Shown piece after piece: positions 21,830-32,997 of a DNA stretch of 64,000 nucleotides. Source of the stretch: Powellomyces hirtus (Eukaryota; Chytridiomycota; Chytridiomycetes; Spizellomycetales; Powellomycetaceae); NCBI GenBank assembly GCA_025526995.1, contig JAHLKG010000010.1:744001-808000 (forward strand), given 5' to 3'. How positions within the stretch are numbered: the stretch's first letter is position 1; every line of letters begins with the position of its first letter. The notes below the pieces were generated by a model. It worked only from the letters and a program-made list of their open reading frames with translations. It ran no database searches and was not told where the DNA came from. The translations under genes and the position numbers were made by a program.

Positions 21830-23397
21830 ATGGCCAGCCCGGGTCCGTCTAACGCTCTGATGGAGCAGTTCAGCAACAACCCGTATTTCTCAGCCGGGTA
21901 CGCCTTGTCACCTGGATTAGGCAGCGAGAAATTGCACCAGCCATTAACAACGTCCGGCGGTCCTGCAGGTTCGGTCTAATAGGAGTCACCGCCGGACTAG
22001 CTGTTCTCAAACAAGGCGCTATTCATGGAGTGACGCTTGCGCGGCGGAGACTATTAGTGACTCTGGAGATTCCGAGCAAAGATCAGAGCTACGCGTGGTT
22101 TCTGCAGTGGATGAGCGCGCAGGGCTCTCGGCGAAATGCGCACCAGCTATCGGTGGAAACGTCGTTCGTGAGGCGAGACAATGGGAGCGTTGCTAGCAAT
22201 TTCTCTCTGGTGCCGGGACCGGGACGGCACTATATACGGTACGATGGGGCTTGGTTTCAGGTGGGGGGCTGCAGAATGAATTGTGTGCTGCTGCCTAGGA
22301 GATTCTTACCTCGGATTTACTACATTCATAGGTGGAACGGCAAAGGGAGCGGCAGATGATCGATTTGAAGAGCGGGACTCCATGGGAAACGATCACTCTC
22401 ACGACTCTGAGCAGAGACAGAAAGCTGTTCGCAAAAATGCTGGAAGCAGCCAAAGCCGCCGCCCTCGCGAAGGAAGAAGGCAAAACGGTGGTGTATACTA
22501 GCTGGGGAGCCGAGTGGAGACCGTTTGGGAATCCACGGAAACGAAGACCCGTGGCTTCCGTGGTTCTTGGCGGGGGAATCTCTGACGAGATCGTGAATGA
22601 TGTCAGAGCGTTCCTATCTGGTGGGAAATGGTACCACGATCGAGGTAAGGCCAAGCCCTTTCTCTCACGGATCATGCCCGGAAGACACAGTTCTCAAACC
22701 CTACCCTCATTAGGTATTCCATATCGCCGTGGCTATCTTCTCTACGGCCCACCAGGAAGCGGTAAAACCAGTTTCATCCAAGCGTTGGCGGGAGAACTGG
22801 AATACAACATCTGCGTGATGAATCTGAGCGAGCGCGGGATGACCGATGATCGCCTCAGTCATCTCCTCAACCATGCACCGCCACGCAGTATCATTCTCTT
22901 GGAAGACGTTGATGCCGCGTTCATCAATCGTGCACAAACGGACAAACAAGGGTACGTGTGATGGGTTCCCAAAGTTTCGATAGTTCTGGACCGAAACACT
23001 GATGGTTTACGCCCCTCACAGCTTTTCCTCAATGGTGACATTCAGCGGATTGCTCAATTCACTAGACGGCGTTACTTCATCCGAAGAGCGAATTATCTTC
23101 ATGACCACCAATCATGTGGAGCGGCTGGATCCAGCACTCATTCGTCCCGGGCGCGTCGATATGAAGGTTCTTCTCGACAATGCCAACGGAGATCAGGCTC
23201 GGCAGATGTTCTTGCGGTTCTTCATTGGAGAGAAGGACCTGGCAGACGAGTTTATCAAGGCGGTAGACTTCAAAGCCAACGACATCAGCCCAGCCCAGCT
23301 GCAGGGACACTTCGTCATACATAGGGATAGCGCCAGAGCGGCGGTAGAGAACGCGCATAATCTGGTCATCGCGACAGCAACGAAAACCGCAGCATGA
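21830..23397 (+). CDS. BCS1: Bcs1 AAA-ATPase, mitochondrial Rieske-protein translocase
   Basis: Inner-membrane AAA protein that moves the folded Rieske iron-sulfur protein into respiratory complex III. Four introns (21898-21968, 22261-22331, 22645-22713, 22952-23021) are confirmed by in-frame joins: [32 protein letters not shown] and KQG|FSSMVTF. The product is 428 residues. N-terminal [20 protein letters not shown] is the single membrane helix region with the internal import signal. The Bcs1-specific domain has SYAWFLQWM and [12 protein letters not shown]. The AAA core has Walker [10 protein letters not shown], Walker B IILLEDVD, and [19 protein letters not shown] with the arginine finger region. 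Length and order match yeast Bcs1. Confidence 0.95.
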
Positions 23398-23570
23398 TGG
23401 GTCTGACCGTTCGAAACTAACGAGCTCACGACACCTATGACTGCAACGAGGCACCGCATATCGCAACTGTAACTTATAAGCAATTCACGTTATTAGCATT
23501 TCTAATTTCAGATACAAATATAATGTACATAGAAACATGTAACTCCAATCAAACACCTGGCAGAGCCTCA

Positions 23571-25656
23571 TTAGCTTTGACCATTGGAGCCCTACAAGGG
23601 ATTTGCAACCGTTAGTAAGAAATAGGGGCGTTTCCCAGCCGAAGCGAAAGCCTACCCAGTTGATGTAATCGGGGCTTTCGCAAGCCTCGTATTCCGAGAT
23701 TAATTCTTGCACCACCTCCCTGTAGACGACACGCGTAAGGTTCCAATGCGTCAGCTGTTCTTGATCTCACATCACGAACCTCGAGTCATCAAACTCATCC
23801 AATCCATCGGCAAACGTTGGTTCCCTCCTGTACTGTTCTAAGAACGCATTTCGTTTTCGCAGTCGGTCATATTGATCACAGGTGCGTTTAAAGAACTGCG
23901 CGAAAGTATATCCATGTTAGCGTGGCTGTCACTTGGTTTATCGGAGAGAAGACACCGGCGTACTCACCGAACCAATGCTGGTATGGTTGGCCAACATTAG
24001 ACCAGATACTCGATGAGCAGTCTGGACGTAAGGGCTTTTCTTTGACAACGCTACTTGGATGCTCGCTGGGCCCCATGGTATGAACTGAGCAAGGCGTCGC
24101 TCTCGAACGCGCATTAACGATTTGTGAACCTGTAAAGGAGGGAACCAGGGTGAGTTATGGCATGTGCGGAGGCCCCGAGAGAACAATGTATCTCTTACAT
24201 CGGTAGGATCGCAATCGCCTTGGATAATGTTTAAAATGGAGATATAGCAGCTCTTTTTCGATGGATTTGTTGAGACCATTTTGTTCTTCGGTTGCAGCAA
24301 GCGTCGCATGACGTCGAGAACAGTGGTTTTTCGAACACTCTTCGCCTTTCATTTATTCACAAAGATTAATATGCGCGTGCGTACATGTCACTCCCCATCT
24401 GGACAGCACGTCTCACCTTGTCCACCTGTTCGCCTGTGAATGGGGTATAGCTAGTCATCAGATAATGACAGCGCGGCGTGGGAATGAGGGAGGCTACAAT
24501 TCCAACCAGGTCATTGTTCATGTAGCCTGGATATCGGAGGGTGGTGGTGCTGGCGCTCATTACAGTGGAGACCTGGGGAGATGCATTAGATGTTGACATC
24601 CAGAAGCTGCCCCGAGTCATCGTTCGCGAATGTCCTTACCAGTTGGTTAGTCTGTGCAAAATTGGGGTTTTGAATGTGCAGGGTATCTGCAGCGATCCGG
24701 TTGAGGGCGGCGTTGTCCAAGACGACCTTTCGAATGAAATGAGATGAGCAACAGCTCTAATTGGATACGCAGAGGCCCTATGACACGCAAATACATACAA
24801 CTGAATCGGCATTCAACGTCAATCGTTTCAAACTCAGCATCGAGTTGTAAGGCTGCACAACCACGTCACTCGTCTCCTGACTATTCGGGAACACCGAGTA
24901 GGTCTGAATCAACTTTTTGGGATACCGGTCGTTAAGCGTCTCCAGCAAGGACGATCCCAGTCCTGAACCGGTTCCACCAGCAATGGAATGCATCATCATA
25001 AACCCTTCCAAACTGTCGCTTCCATCAGCTTCTCGATCAATCATCTCGATGATTTCTTCGTGGATCTTCTCCGCCTGGGCGTAACCCGCCGCCCAGTTGT
25101 TACCGGCTCCTCCACCATCTTTGGATTGCAATATGTTTTCCGGGTTGTACAGATTTGCATATGGGGACGCGAGGATATTGTTGATCACCTAGTAGATCAC
25201 GAGGGAAGGTGAGACGACGTACTTCCGGAAGTGAAAAATTTCAGCTTGCATCTATATAGAGACTTACTCTCGGCTCCAAATCCATCAGCAGTGCTCGCGG
25301 TATGTAGTGCTCATCATCAGCCTGCGTGTTTGCACATCGTTAGTCATTGTTGCCTTCGACACTTTCCAAAGCCGGGTTTGACGCAGAGCGCGGCCCTCGC
25401 TCGCACCTGATAGAAGAACACATCTTTCCGGTCCGTCCCTTCCGTCGCAAAGTCCTCTAATGTTCCATCTGGACTGATGCCGTGCTCGGCACAGAGCAGA
25501 CTCCAGAACTCTTGGCCAACTGTAAAAGGTAGACACGGCAAGTCAAGTTTAGCTTAAATGCTGAACTCATACATCACACGTGAAGTCGTCTTGAACGACA
25601 AACATACTCTGATTTCCACATTGACCGGCTTGAAGGGTGATAATTTCTCTTGGCAT
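23571..25656 (-). CDS. TUBG1: Gamma-tubulin
   Basis: Microtubule-nucleating tubulin of spindle poles and basal bodies. About ten exons can be followed from [16 protein letters not shown] at 25656 to the last (NWGSNGQS, stop at 23571). Signatures are [43 protein letters not shown], the GTP-binding [12 protein letters not shown] and [68 protein letters not shown] and [22 protein letters not shown]. The sequence is close to animal and plant gamma-tubulins rather than the divergent yeast Tub4, which agrees with an early-diverging fungus. The promoter is shared with the hydrolase gene at 25879. Confidence 0.95.
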
Positions 25657-25878
25657 GGTTGCGACTGAGTGTATGCAAGACTTGCTTTCACTTTCGACAC
25701 CCAAAAGATTTGCGAAAACCTGTCAATGGCGACCTCCGGAGGTCCGAATGCCCCGGACCACTTGTGACACTGCACTCGACGCGTTGATCGCACAGAATGG
25801 TGTCCAGATTGAATGTACTGTATGATAAAAGATGTTTGCTCCTTCGACGTCGACCTCCACCTGTCAATACATTCGAAG

Positions 25879-26769
25879 ATGGCTGAATTTCTTAGACCAA
25901 AGTCTGCAAGCCTCTGGCTTCGTTTCCGCATCGGAACAATGCGATGGATCGGAGCGGCACTTCGTCTTCTCTTCACCAAAAGGGTGACAAACGCGCGAGT
26001 TGTTTTCTCACAGACCACTCCGGCTCACAAGTGCCTCATCTTCCATCCTCCGGGAGGTCCCTCCCGTCATGTCTATGTCGATTTGCACGGTGGCGGATTC
26101 ACTGACGGGGTTCCCGAAGAAGACGCGGAATTCTGCACTCATCTCGCCCGCAATGCCTCATGCACCGTGGTGTCTGCGCAATACCGGTTCGCACCTGAGC
26201 ACCCGTATCCGACGGCGTTGCATGACTGTCTCGCCGTTGTCAAGTGGGCGCAACAATCGCTCGATGCGACAAAGGTAGCTATCGGCGGATTCAGCGCAGG
26301 CGCTACATTTGCGCTCGGAGTTGCGCAACTCATGCTTCGCGAAAAGCGCCCACTGGCATCGGTGATTGCGTTCTACCCCGTGCTGGATTTCTCGGCCGAT
26401 TCGAAGAGCACCCTGAAGGAAAAGAACCCGTGGATCCGCGATGTTTTCCACGAGGCGTACCTGTTGAGGGCTCCTGATGACGGACTCAAAGATCCAGTTT
26501 TGTCGCCATTCTACGCCTCTCCCAAAGACCTGCCGGAGTCGGGAGTTGTGGTTATACCTGAGATCGATCCCAACCGGCCCGACATGGAAGCTTTTGTCAA
26601 GAACATGCAGCGCGAAAAGGGACCACGATTTATTGGGTTATTCCTCCCTGGTGCGTTCCATGGATGGAATCTGCTGTCGGAGTGGCTCATTGGCAAAGAG
26701 CGAACAAGCAGGAAGTGGGAATCATACGATTTGGCCGTCAAGGAAATCAAACGGGCTTTTGAAGAGTAG
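25879..26769 (+). CDS. Alpha/beta hydrolase, hormone-sensitive-lipase type
   Basis: Intronless esterase-like protein of 296 residues if started at 25879 (MAEFLRPKSAS); an in-frame ATG at 25813 would add 22 residues but overlaps the presumed promoter. Motifs are the HSL oxyanion box HGGGF, the GFSAGA nucleophile elbow with catalytic Ser, and the His in AFHGWN. The Asp partner is probably in PEIDPNRPD. RFAPEHPYPTALHD is the usual family signature between the oxyanion and nucleophile boxes. Substrate unknown. No signal peptide or membrane anchor is obvious. Divergent from gamma-tubulin with 222 nt between start codons. Confidence 0.88.
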   Translation: MAEFLRPKSASLWLRFRIGTMRWIGAALRLLFTKRVTNARVVFSQTTPAHKCLIFHPPGGPSRHVYVDLHGGGFTDGVPEEDAEFCTHLARNASCTVVSAQYRFAPEHPYPTALHDCLAVVKWAQQSLDATKVAIGGFSAGATFALGVAQLMLREKRPLASVIAFYPVLDFSADSKSTLKEKNPWIRDVFHEAYLLRAPDDGLKDPVLSPFYASPKDLPESGVVVIPEIDPNRPDMEAFVKNMQREKGPRFIGLFLPGAFHGWNLLSEWLIGKERTSRKWESYDLAVKEIKRAFEE

Positions 26770-27720
26770 CGTACTGCCGTAGGACTGAATCTCATATCTT
26801 TTTACAATTACAAGTTTGCTGTCTGATTTTACGCGATCAAATTCAAAGTTACAGCCATGGCGAAGGGTCTTCATTGATGTAAGCGACGTTGTAGGCGAAA
26901 CAGTATGAGAAATGTTACTTGAGCTGCGCGATGGATTTGTCAAAGAGTTGCTGTTTATTGCAGCCTGCGGTTGTAGAGAAGCAGCCGTAAATGCGATCGT
27001 GGTGGATGCAGTGGTGGATGCAATGGCGGCTGAAGACGAAATCACACATTTGGCCTTTGCGACCATGTAGTCGCCAATAGTGGGAGATCCAATGATGACA
27101 AAAACACGACAAGGCTGCGCTAGCAGACGTGAACTTGGGACCAGCGACGCTTGAGGGAGCGCGGAAACCGCGTTGGTCCCCACCAAGGAAACGATGAGAG
27201 AGCATAATGGTGACGGTAGTGGCGCCGCTGGTATCACAAACGTCTACTTGCTCAGAAGCGTAGAAGTCCCTGCGGGGCCATCTCGGACACATAAGGTTTA
27301 TGATACAGAATATTACGGATGTTATTCACACTTCACACTATAAGGGTTGCAATGATTTTCGAACGCTTTGTACACTATAACACGCAGTGGCTGCAACATA
27401 TTGGTCATACCGTACAGTGGATGCTTTGAAATTGCCATGCTTCCCACAATCGAACAAATATCGAACAATTCTCTTTTCCAGTCCATTCCCCGACGCAAGC
27501 CTCGGGATACATTCCGATGGGTGTTGAATTTGGTGACAACTTATGCCCTTTGTTATGACAGCAAGGGTGACTGTAATGCGCACGGTTTCCTTCCCGTCCG
27601 AATTGTCGGTGAGTCCAGCTTGAGAAATTGGGTGACCCCCGCATTTAGAGTTCCCTGATTGCGGTCCTTGAAAGTTGGGTCCCGTCGAAGAGCGATCGTG
27701 CTGTGATGAATAGGGAATCT
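26770..27720. other. Gene-poor region, no gene seen
   Basis: About 950 nt. Open frames exist on the minus strand (Ala/Ser/Thr-rich near 26900-27200), but they show no motif and overlap each other in different frames. The 5' part is the 3' flank of the hydrolase gene. No repeat of note. Confidence 0.35.
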
Positions 27721-28234
27721 TTATGCCCGCCTTTCCTTCACGCATTCGTGAATCTCAGTTTCGAACGTCTCGGACCCCTTATGAATAGTTTTGCATGTCG
27801 CTTGTCCACCACTTGCTCCATATTGTCTTTGTCCCGCACCCGCCGGCTGCTATGGCTTGATTGAAGATTTGGGTGCTCGAGGGCAGACTTTTTTTTGGCT
27901 CGGCCTACCTCGACCACTTGTCGTTCATCATACCATAACCTTGCCGCGCCCGCAACAATGCTGCAAAGGCCCCGCGCTTCCGTGAGGCTACCGTAGGGCT
28001 TGTCACCTGAATGCAATAATCCAAGATGTACCAATGTGAAAGCTGTCAATCTGTCAATAAACAGGGAGAAATCACGGCAGCATATATTGTGGTCCCATAA
28101 GTTATCTTCGCACGCACCTTTTGCTTTGGCCAAACTGTAAAACTCCTTGCCTGAAGTCCAGATGAAGGCTTGAGAACTGCTCACCTTTTCTGCAGACAGA
28201 GACAATGGATGGTCGACCGCCAAGTTGTTCCGCA
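27721..28234 (-). CDS. Unidentified multi-intron candidate (about 100 aa)
   Basis: Possible small gene of unknown family. In one frame, all splice phases fit: an exon with AVDHPLSLSAEK, a 34-nt GT...AG intron, then FTVWPKQK, then DSFHIGTSWIIAF, then LWYDERQVVE, then a last exon reading GASGGQATCKTIHKGSE to ERRA and a stop at 27721. Upstream of the first exon a GTGAGTGT donor pairs with the acceptor CACCTTCAG at 28235; that would split the start codon as A|TG. A second frame (GKEFYSLAKAK...) is also open with a different acceptor, so the product is uncertain. Four short introns with proper ends make transcription plausible. Confidence 0.35.
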
Positions 28235-28806
28235 CTGAAGGTGGTATCGGAGGATGTCAAGTCGCTAGAGTGTGCTGATGACATCGGAAACGGTGGTGAG
28301 ACACTCACTCAGAACACACAACGTTGGCTATTACCCCTCATGTTGGAGCACATAATTTGGAAACAAAGCGAACGGATTCTCCTATAAGCGCAATAGGAGT
28401 CCCAGGCTGCACATTGACCTCACGGAGAGCAAAGAGAACACGGCAAGATTGGAGCGCGCTGCTTTTTGTTGTGCAGAAACCAGCCAAACCCCGTGTTTGG
28501 ACTTGGGGGGGGGGGGGCGTCTGAACTGTACAATTATTGTTGCATATTTACTCCTCCCCTAGCGTCGATCAGTCCGAGGAAGGTCGGATTGGAATTGGTA
28601 TCCTTCGTGCGGGACCAGTACACATATTTGGCCTGCGCCTGAGCTTTCCGATGTTGACGATATCAGAAATCGTCATACGGGGCACTGACAGTTGCCTGTG
28701 GCTTACCAACACCCGATCGCTACAGCTGCGCCACACGGCGCGCGAACCTCTTTCTTGCTTCGTGTTGTTCCTCGTCCGCGAAAGCAACGTTAATACGGCC
28801 CAAAGC
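28235..28806. other. Divergent intergenic region with a G13 tract
   Basis: Contains a run of 13 G at 28505-28517 and lies upstream of the NTMT1 gene and of the candidate gene on the minus strand. An open plus-strand frame continues into NTMT1 from 28537 but has no family similarity before MTELDKAM. Confidence 0.4.
28505..28517. repeat. Poly-G tract (13 nt)
   Basis: Thirteen consecutive G on the plus strand, in the intergenic region upstream of NTMT1. Two other long G/C runs occur in the window (37049-37064 and 44233-44250). Confidence 0.85.
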
Positions 28807-30005
28807 ATGACGGAGTTAGACAAGGCGATGCCCGAGATAGGCGGACCCTCGTGGTACACCGATGCTGCTGGGTACTGGAACGGAGTGGAGCCCACGGTAC
28901 AAGGCATGCTGGGCGGCTTTGGTTTCCTCACGGATATCGACTGCAAGGCGTCCGTAGAATTCGTGAATGAATATGTGACGAGTGGGAAGGCAAAGAACGG
29001 AAGTGTCGTTGCACCGAGAATTGAAAAAGGGATGGCTTGTGGTGAGTGTCTAGTGTGAGTCGCTGTACTTTTCGCATGTGCTTATAGGACCTGTTTGTTA
29101 GACTGCGGCGCAGGTGAGACGAACACGGCACAGTTTGTTGGTGGATCTTCTCTGAACGGACCGTGATACCGGTGTACCTTATCTCCCAAGGTATCGGCCG
29201 CGTGTCCAAAAACTTCCTGCTCAAGGTCTTCGACCGAGTGGATCTGGTAAGTTGGATTGCCTGTTCAAAAGCACGCTCCTGGACAAATCTAATCGCCCCA
29301 TCACCAGGTGGAGCAAGAAGCAAAATTCCTCGACCAGGCGAAGGCTTCCTTTCTTGGTGAGGAGCACGCAGGACGGGTGGATAACTTCATTCCAAAAGGG
29401 CTTCAAGACTTTGAGCCTCAGGTTTGTAGATCGCAGGAGCAACTCGTGGTGGTGAAGTGTTCAATCTTCGCTGTCTCATAGGAAGGCCGCTACGATCTCA
29501 TTTGGACACAATGGGTGCTGGGTCATTTGACTGATGGTATTGCGCTTGCACGTAGTTAAAAGGATCTTCTGGTGGCTGGTATTCTTACAAGATCGGACTA
29601 GATGATTTCGTTGCGTTCTTCGAGCGGTGCAAACGAGGGTTGAAGCCCAACAGTCTTATCGGAGTCAAAGAAAATGTGACCCGGAATGGTGTGGAAGTTG
29701 ACGCGGAAGACAGTAGCGTAACACGGTATGTCCTCACATGTGAATGCACGCAATCCCATCCAGTGGTTCATACCACCTGACGCTTTCTCTATGCAGTCCT
29801 GACTCGCTGCTCAAGGAACTCTTTGCAAAAGCCGGGTTGAAGATCATTAAGGAGGAGGTACAAAAGGGCTTTCCGCCCAGCTTGTATCCTGTACACATGT
29901 GAGTGCAATTCGAGACGCGTGGGGACATTTGGTCGGATGTTGAAGGCTTATTATTTTTTATTTTTTTTTTGCTGTAGGTATATGTTGGAACCTGTGCAGT
30001 CTTGA
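28807..30005 (+). CDS. TAE1: Alpha-N-terminal protein methyltransferase (NTMT1/Tae1 family)
   Basis: SAM-dependent enzyme that methylates the N-terminal amine of proteins beginning with X-Pro-Lys after Met removal. Eight exons. The start MTELDKAMPEIGGPSWY is chosen because the family begins just before WY..A..YW. Signatures are YWNGVEPTVQGMLGGFG, the SAM-binding DCGAGIGRV (assembled across an intron inside GAG|IGR), LQDFEPQ, WTQWVLGHLTDDDF (acceptor CGGACTAG at the exon start), RCKRGLKPNS, VKENVTRNG and a last exon ending MYMLEPVQS. Junctions AC|DCGAG, DL|VEQEA, TR|PDSLL and HM|YMLEP restore codons. Length of about 240 residues matches human NTMT1 and yeast Tae1. Confidence 0.92.
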
Positions 30006-30289
30006 TCGGCAGCAGAAATGATAGGAAACCGAATTATAGAGTTAGTGGCCTGGATTTACGTCGGTCCACCTCTTGCAAAATCAAAGCCTGACGTAAACGG
30101 TTCATTAATCGGATAGGTGAGACACGTTGATCCGATGCGCATCAGCGCAAAAAAGACATTTGAGTTTTGGACAATCTGCTATCACAAGAGCAGAACCTCT
30201 TTCACCCAGAAGGACTGCAAAAAACTGAAAGAGTGAGAAAGTAGTTTCAGGCACGAAAAAACGTAGTTTTCTAGAAAGCCGCAGATGAA

Positions 30290-32459
30290 CTATGTTGAAG
30301 CTGAGAGATGATTTGGGGAATTGTGAAACAGTGACTTCCACATGTATGCTTCTGATAATAATAGCTCAATGTCCTTGTCATCCCAGTTTTGCGTTGGTAA
30401 CGATTGCAGATACATCATCATGTCCTATTATTCGTCATGCGGAAAACATAAAACCTTGTTATTTTAGCACGTGCGGTGAGGCATGATCCATGGCCTTCAA
30501 GCATACCTGAAATTCCAGCTTCTTCAACTGCTCGGTCCACTTGACCAGAAACGCCGCACATACATACAGGTGGAAATCGGAAAACCCGTCGGTGCCCTCC
30601 GCTTGATACGAGTCCCACATTCTTATGGTATTTCTCAGTGACAGCTCTCTCATCAGCAAGCAGTTCATCCATCGGAATGCGAATTGTATGAACTCAACCC
30701 CTTGTGCCTGGAGATGGCTATATAGTCGCGCTAGATGAGAATAGTCTTTGTGATTAGGGTCCGGGAATGGGACAGATTGAGTGGGACCGGTCTCACCATC
30801 TATGCGGTTGATGAGCTCTTTTAACCGGTTGATTTGTCGTTGTATTCCGGGCTGTGCATGCGTGTAATTGTCCTGGAAAGAGATGGTTGAGTAAGTGGTA
30901 GTTACCTGAATTCCTAACCTCTACCCCTCATACCTGTATCCCATCCAGCAGCTTCGTTAGACACCAGAATGAATCAGCTTCCACCTCCATCAGCATCTCT
31001 GGTGACACTTGATCGAGATCCGCCTTTTCCACGTCGCCTTCTGCAGTCGAGTGAAATGATATGAGATACGCGATCTTGGACGCCATGCTTTCATGCAAAA
31101 CTTACTGGTGTATGATTGCAGGAACACGTGAAAGAATGGCGTTACCAGATCGTTTATGCCTTGAACATAGCCGCTGGCAGGATGTCGGATGGCCCAACAG
31201 TATAGAACCCTTTCTAGGGCCTGAGGATCGTCAGCTTTCTTACACAACCTTTGACCCTGTGCAATATGATGGCAAAAGACGCGTTTACCTCTTGTATTCG
31301 AGGAGTTTGGTACAACGGGATGTTTGCGTGTGTGCGGTGCACGTCTATGTGAATCTGCATGGGTAATCGGTTATTGACAAGTGCATGCTAATGTTGTGCC
31401 CTCTGCCTCAGACCTGATGGTATAGCGCCTGATCTAGGGTTGCTTTCCCTCGGCCAAACGATTGAGCAACGTATTCCTCATACTCCTTCCGTTTTCGTTG
31501 CAAGGTTGCCTCACGTCGGTCAGCACTGGACGGCAGATACCCCTGAGAAAGCCGACGTAGTTTCTGTGAGCTTTTTTAACATGGCAAAATCCATAGCGAC
31601 ATTGGTGAAGTACCATAAGCAGCTTCCAAACAGTGGACCGAATCTCTTCCGGTATACCAGCCCAACTCAGCTTTCGCAGTTGTTCTAGGTTCTTGAACGC
31701 GTCAGACCCTTCATTCAAATGCGTTCGCGAGTCACAACGGATTGAGGTTTCTTACCCAGGTCGATTACGGGCATATCCAGCAGCGTTTTGAACTTTGTGA
31801 AGCGTATAGACATCGAATTCAGCTTCGCTATGTCCGCCATCATCGCCGCTTCCTCGTTCTTGGTCTTTTCCGCTGCAAGGTCTGCTTTTGACACAGTGCC
31901 TTTCCGGGACAGAGTGCCACCGGTTTCGGCGCTCTTTCGCATAATATTCATTTCTGCGGCTCGCGTTTGTTCCTCTCGCGCTTGTGCCGCTTTGATCTCG
32001 CTTTCGGTAGTTGTTTGAGGATTGAGAGAGTATCTGCGGCCCAGGACGTATATCAGCCATCACCCTAACACGCGTTTTCTTCATTTGCCAGGAAGCACAC
32101 CTTCCACCGAGTAAACCGACGCCCAGGCCGATGTTTGCGTGTGACAAGCTTCCAGGAGAGGGTATGGAGACTGGCTTTATTCTATCTTTCAGGATGGCAA
32201 ATCAATACGTGACATTGAGATCATTCAATGACGGATCTGGTATCGAGGAAATGAGGGTCCGGTAGATTACCTTCCCGGGAGAAAAGCTGCGTGTGTCCGC
32301 CACTGCGCTTTCTTAACAGGTTCTGGATGGCTTTGAGAAATGAATGAGATACCGCGTCAATTTTCCTCCTAATAGTTTTTGTGCCGCATATCACGTCGGT
32401 GACTGCTTCCAGATACGAGCGCTCAGTGGGCTCTTTCTGCCCCCCGCAGATCCATGCAT
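30290..32459 (-). CDS. GYP1: TBC-domain Rab GTPase-activating protein (Gyp1/TBC1D22 type)
   Basis: Accelerates GTP hydrolysis by Rab proteins, probably at the Golgi. The TBC1D22 signature is clear: RFTKFKTLLDMPVIDLEQLRKLSWAGIPEEIR, then GYLPSSADRREATLQRKRKEY, HIDVHRTHANIPLYQTPRIQE, the TBC core RVLYCWAIRHPASGYVQGINDLVTPFF (catalytic Arg-containing IP.R and Gln-containing YVQG motifs), FAFRWMNCLLMREL and RMWDSYQAEG, and FSDFHLYVCAAFLVKW, ending at 30290. Many introns. The N-terminus is uncertain: an ATG at 32459 requires a 26-nt intron, while a longer upstream open region could add exons. The N-terminal part carries a charged Glu/Ala-rich segment (EIKAAQAREEQTRAAE). Confidence 0.85.
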
Positions 32460-32997
32460 GCTAGACATCCAAGCCTTCCCACTCATCGCTTATACAGAAA
32501 TGGCCAGTGTTGGACCACGTCTGTATAGTGACGACTCCTGCGGCGCCCAAACGTCTCCAATCTTCCCGCTGACCAGCCAATACCCCAAGCAAAACATCCA
32601 ACACACCTTTGGCGTAGCTTGTTCCGATCGTCTACAGCACATTGAGAGTGCCAGGCCGAGAAATTTGTTAGCGGCGCAACCTTATTGAGGCTGGCATTGG
32701 CGTTCGCGCCGCCGCAACACTTCTTTTACATACCAGCTTGTGTTGCGTGGTCCATTCAGGCCATTTAGAGGGTGCGCGGGAGCGTTTTGCACGATCTTTG
32801 GTTAAGCGACTGGCGGCAACAAGGGGATTTCACTTGAGCTTTTAGGCTGGTTACTGTGGGAAGGTGTGGAACGAGGGGCATCGCAGACGCGTCGGAGCAT
32901 GTTTGACTCCTCACGTCTATCCTTCCTGGCTCTTCCCGCCTTTGGCCATTAAGCTCCGTGCGAAACGGAAAGAGGGAGCAACCTGTCGATAACAGCT
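32460..32997. other. Divergent region with overlapping open frames on both strands
   Basis: Upstream of the TBC gene (minus) and the F-box/WD40 gene (plus). From 32461 to about 32700 a minus-strand frame reads GVLDVLLGVLAGQREDW and TWSNTGHFCISDEWEGLD before a stop at 32461, while the plus strand is open for 345 nt. One of them may be a 5' exon of the TBC gene or a chance frame. Confidence 0.35.

Noticed and set aside
22295..22675. Minus-strand open frames across BCS1 and other genes
   Set aside because: They are shadows of well-supported coding exons on the other strand.
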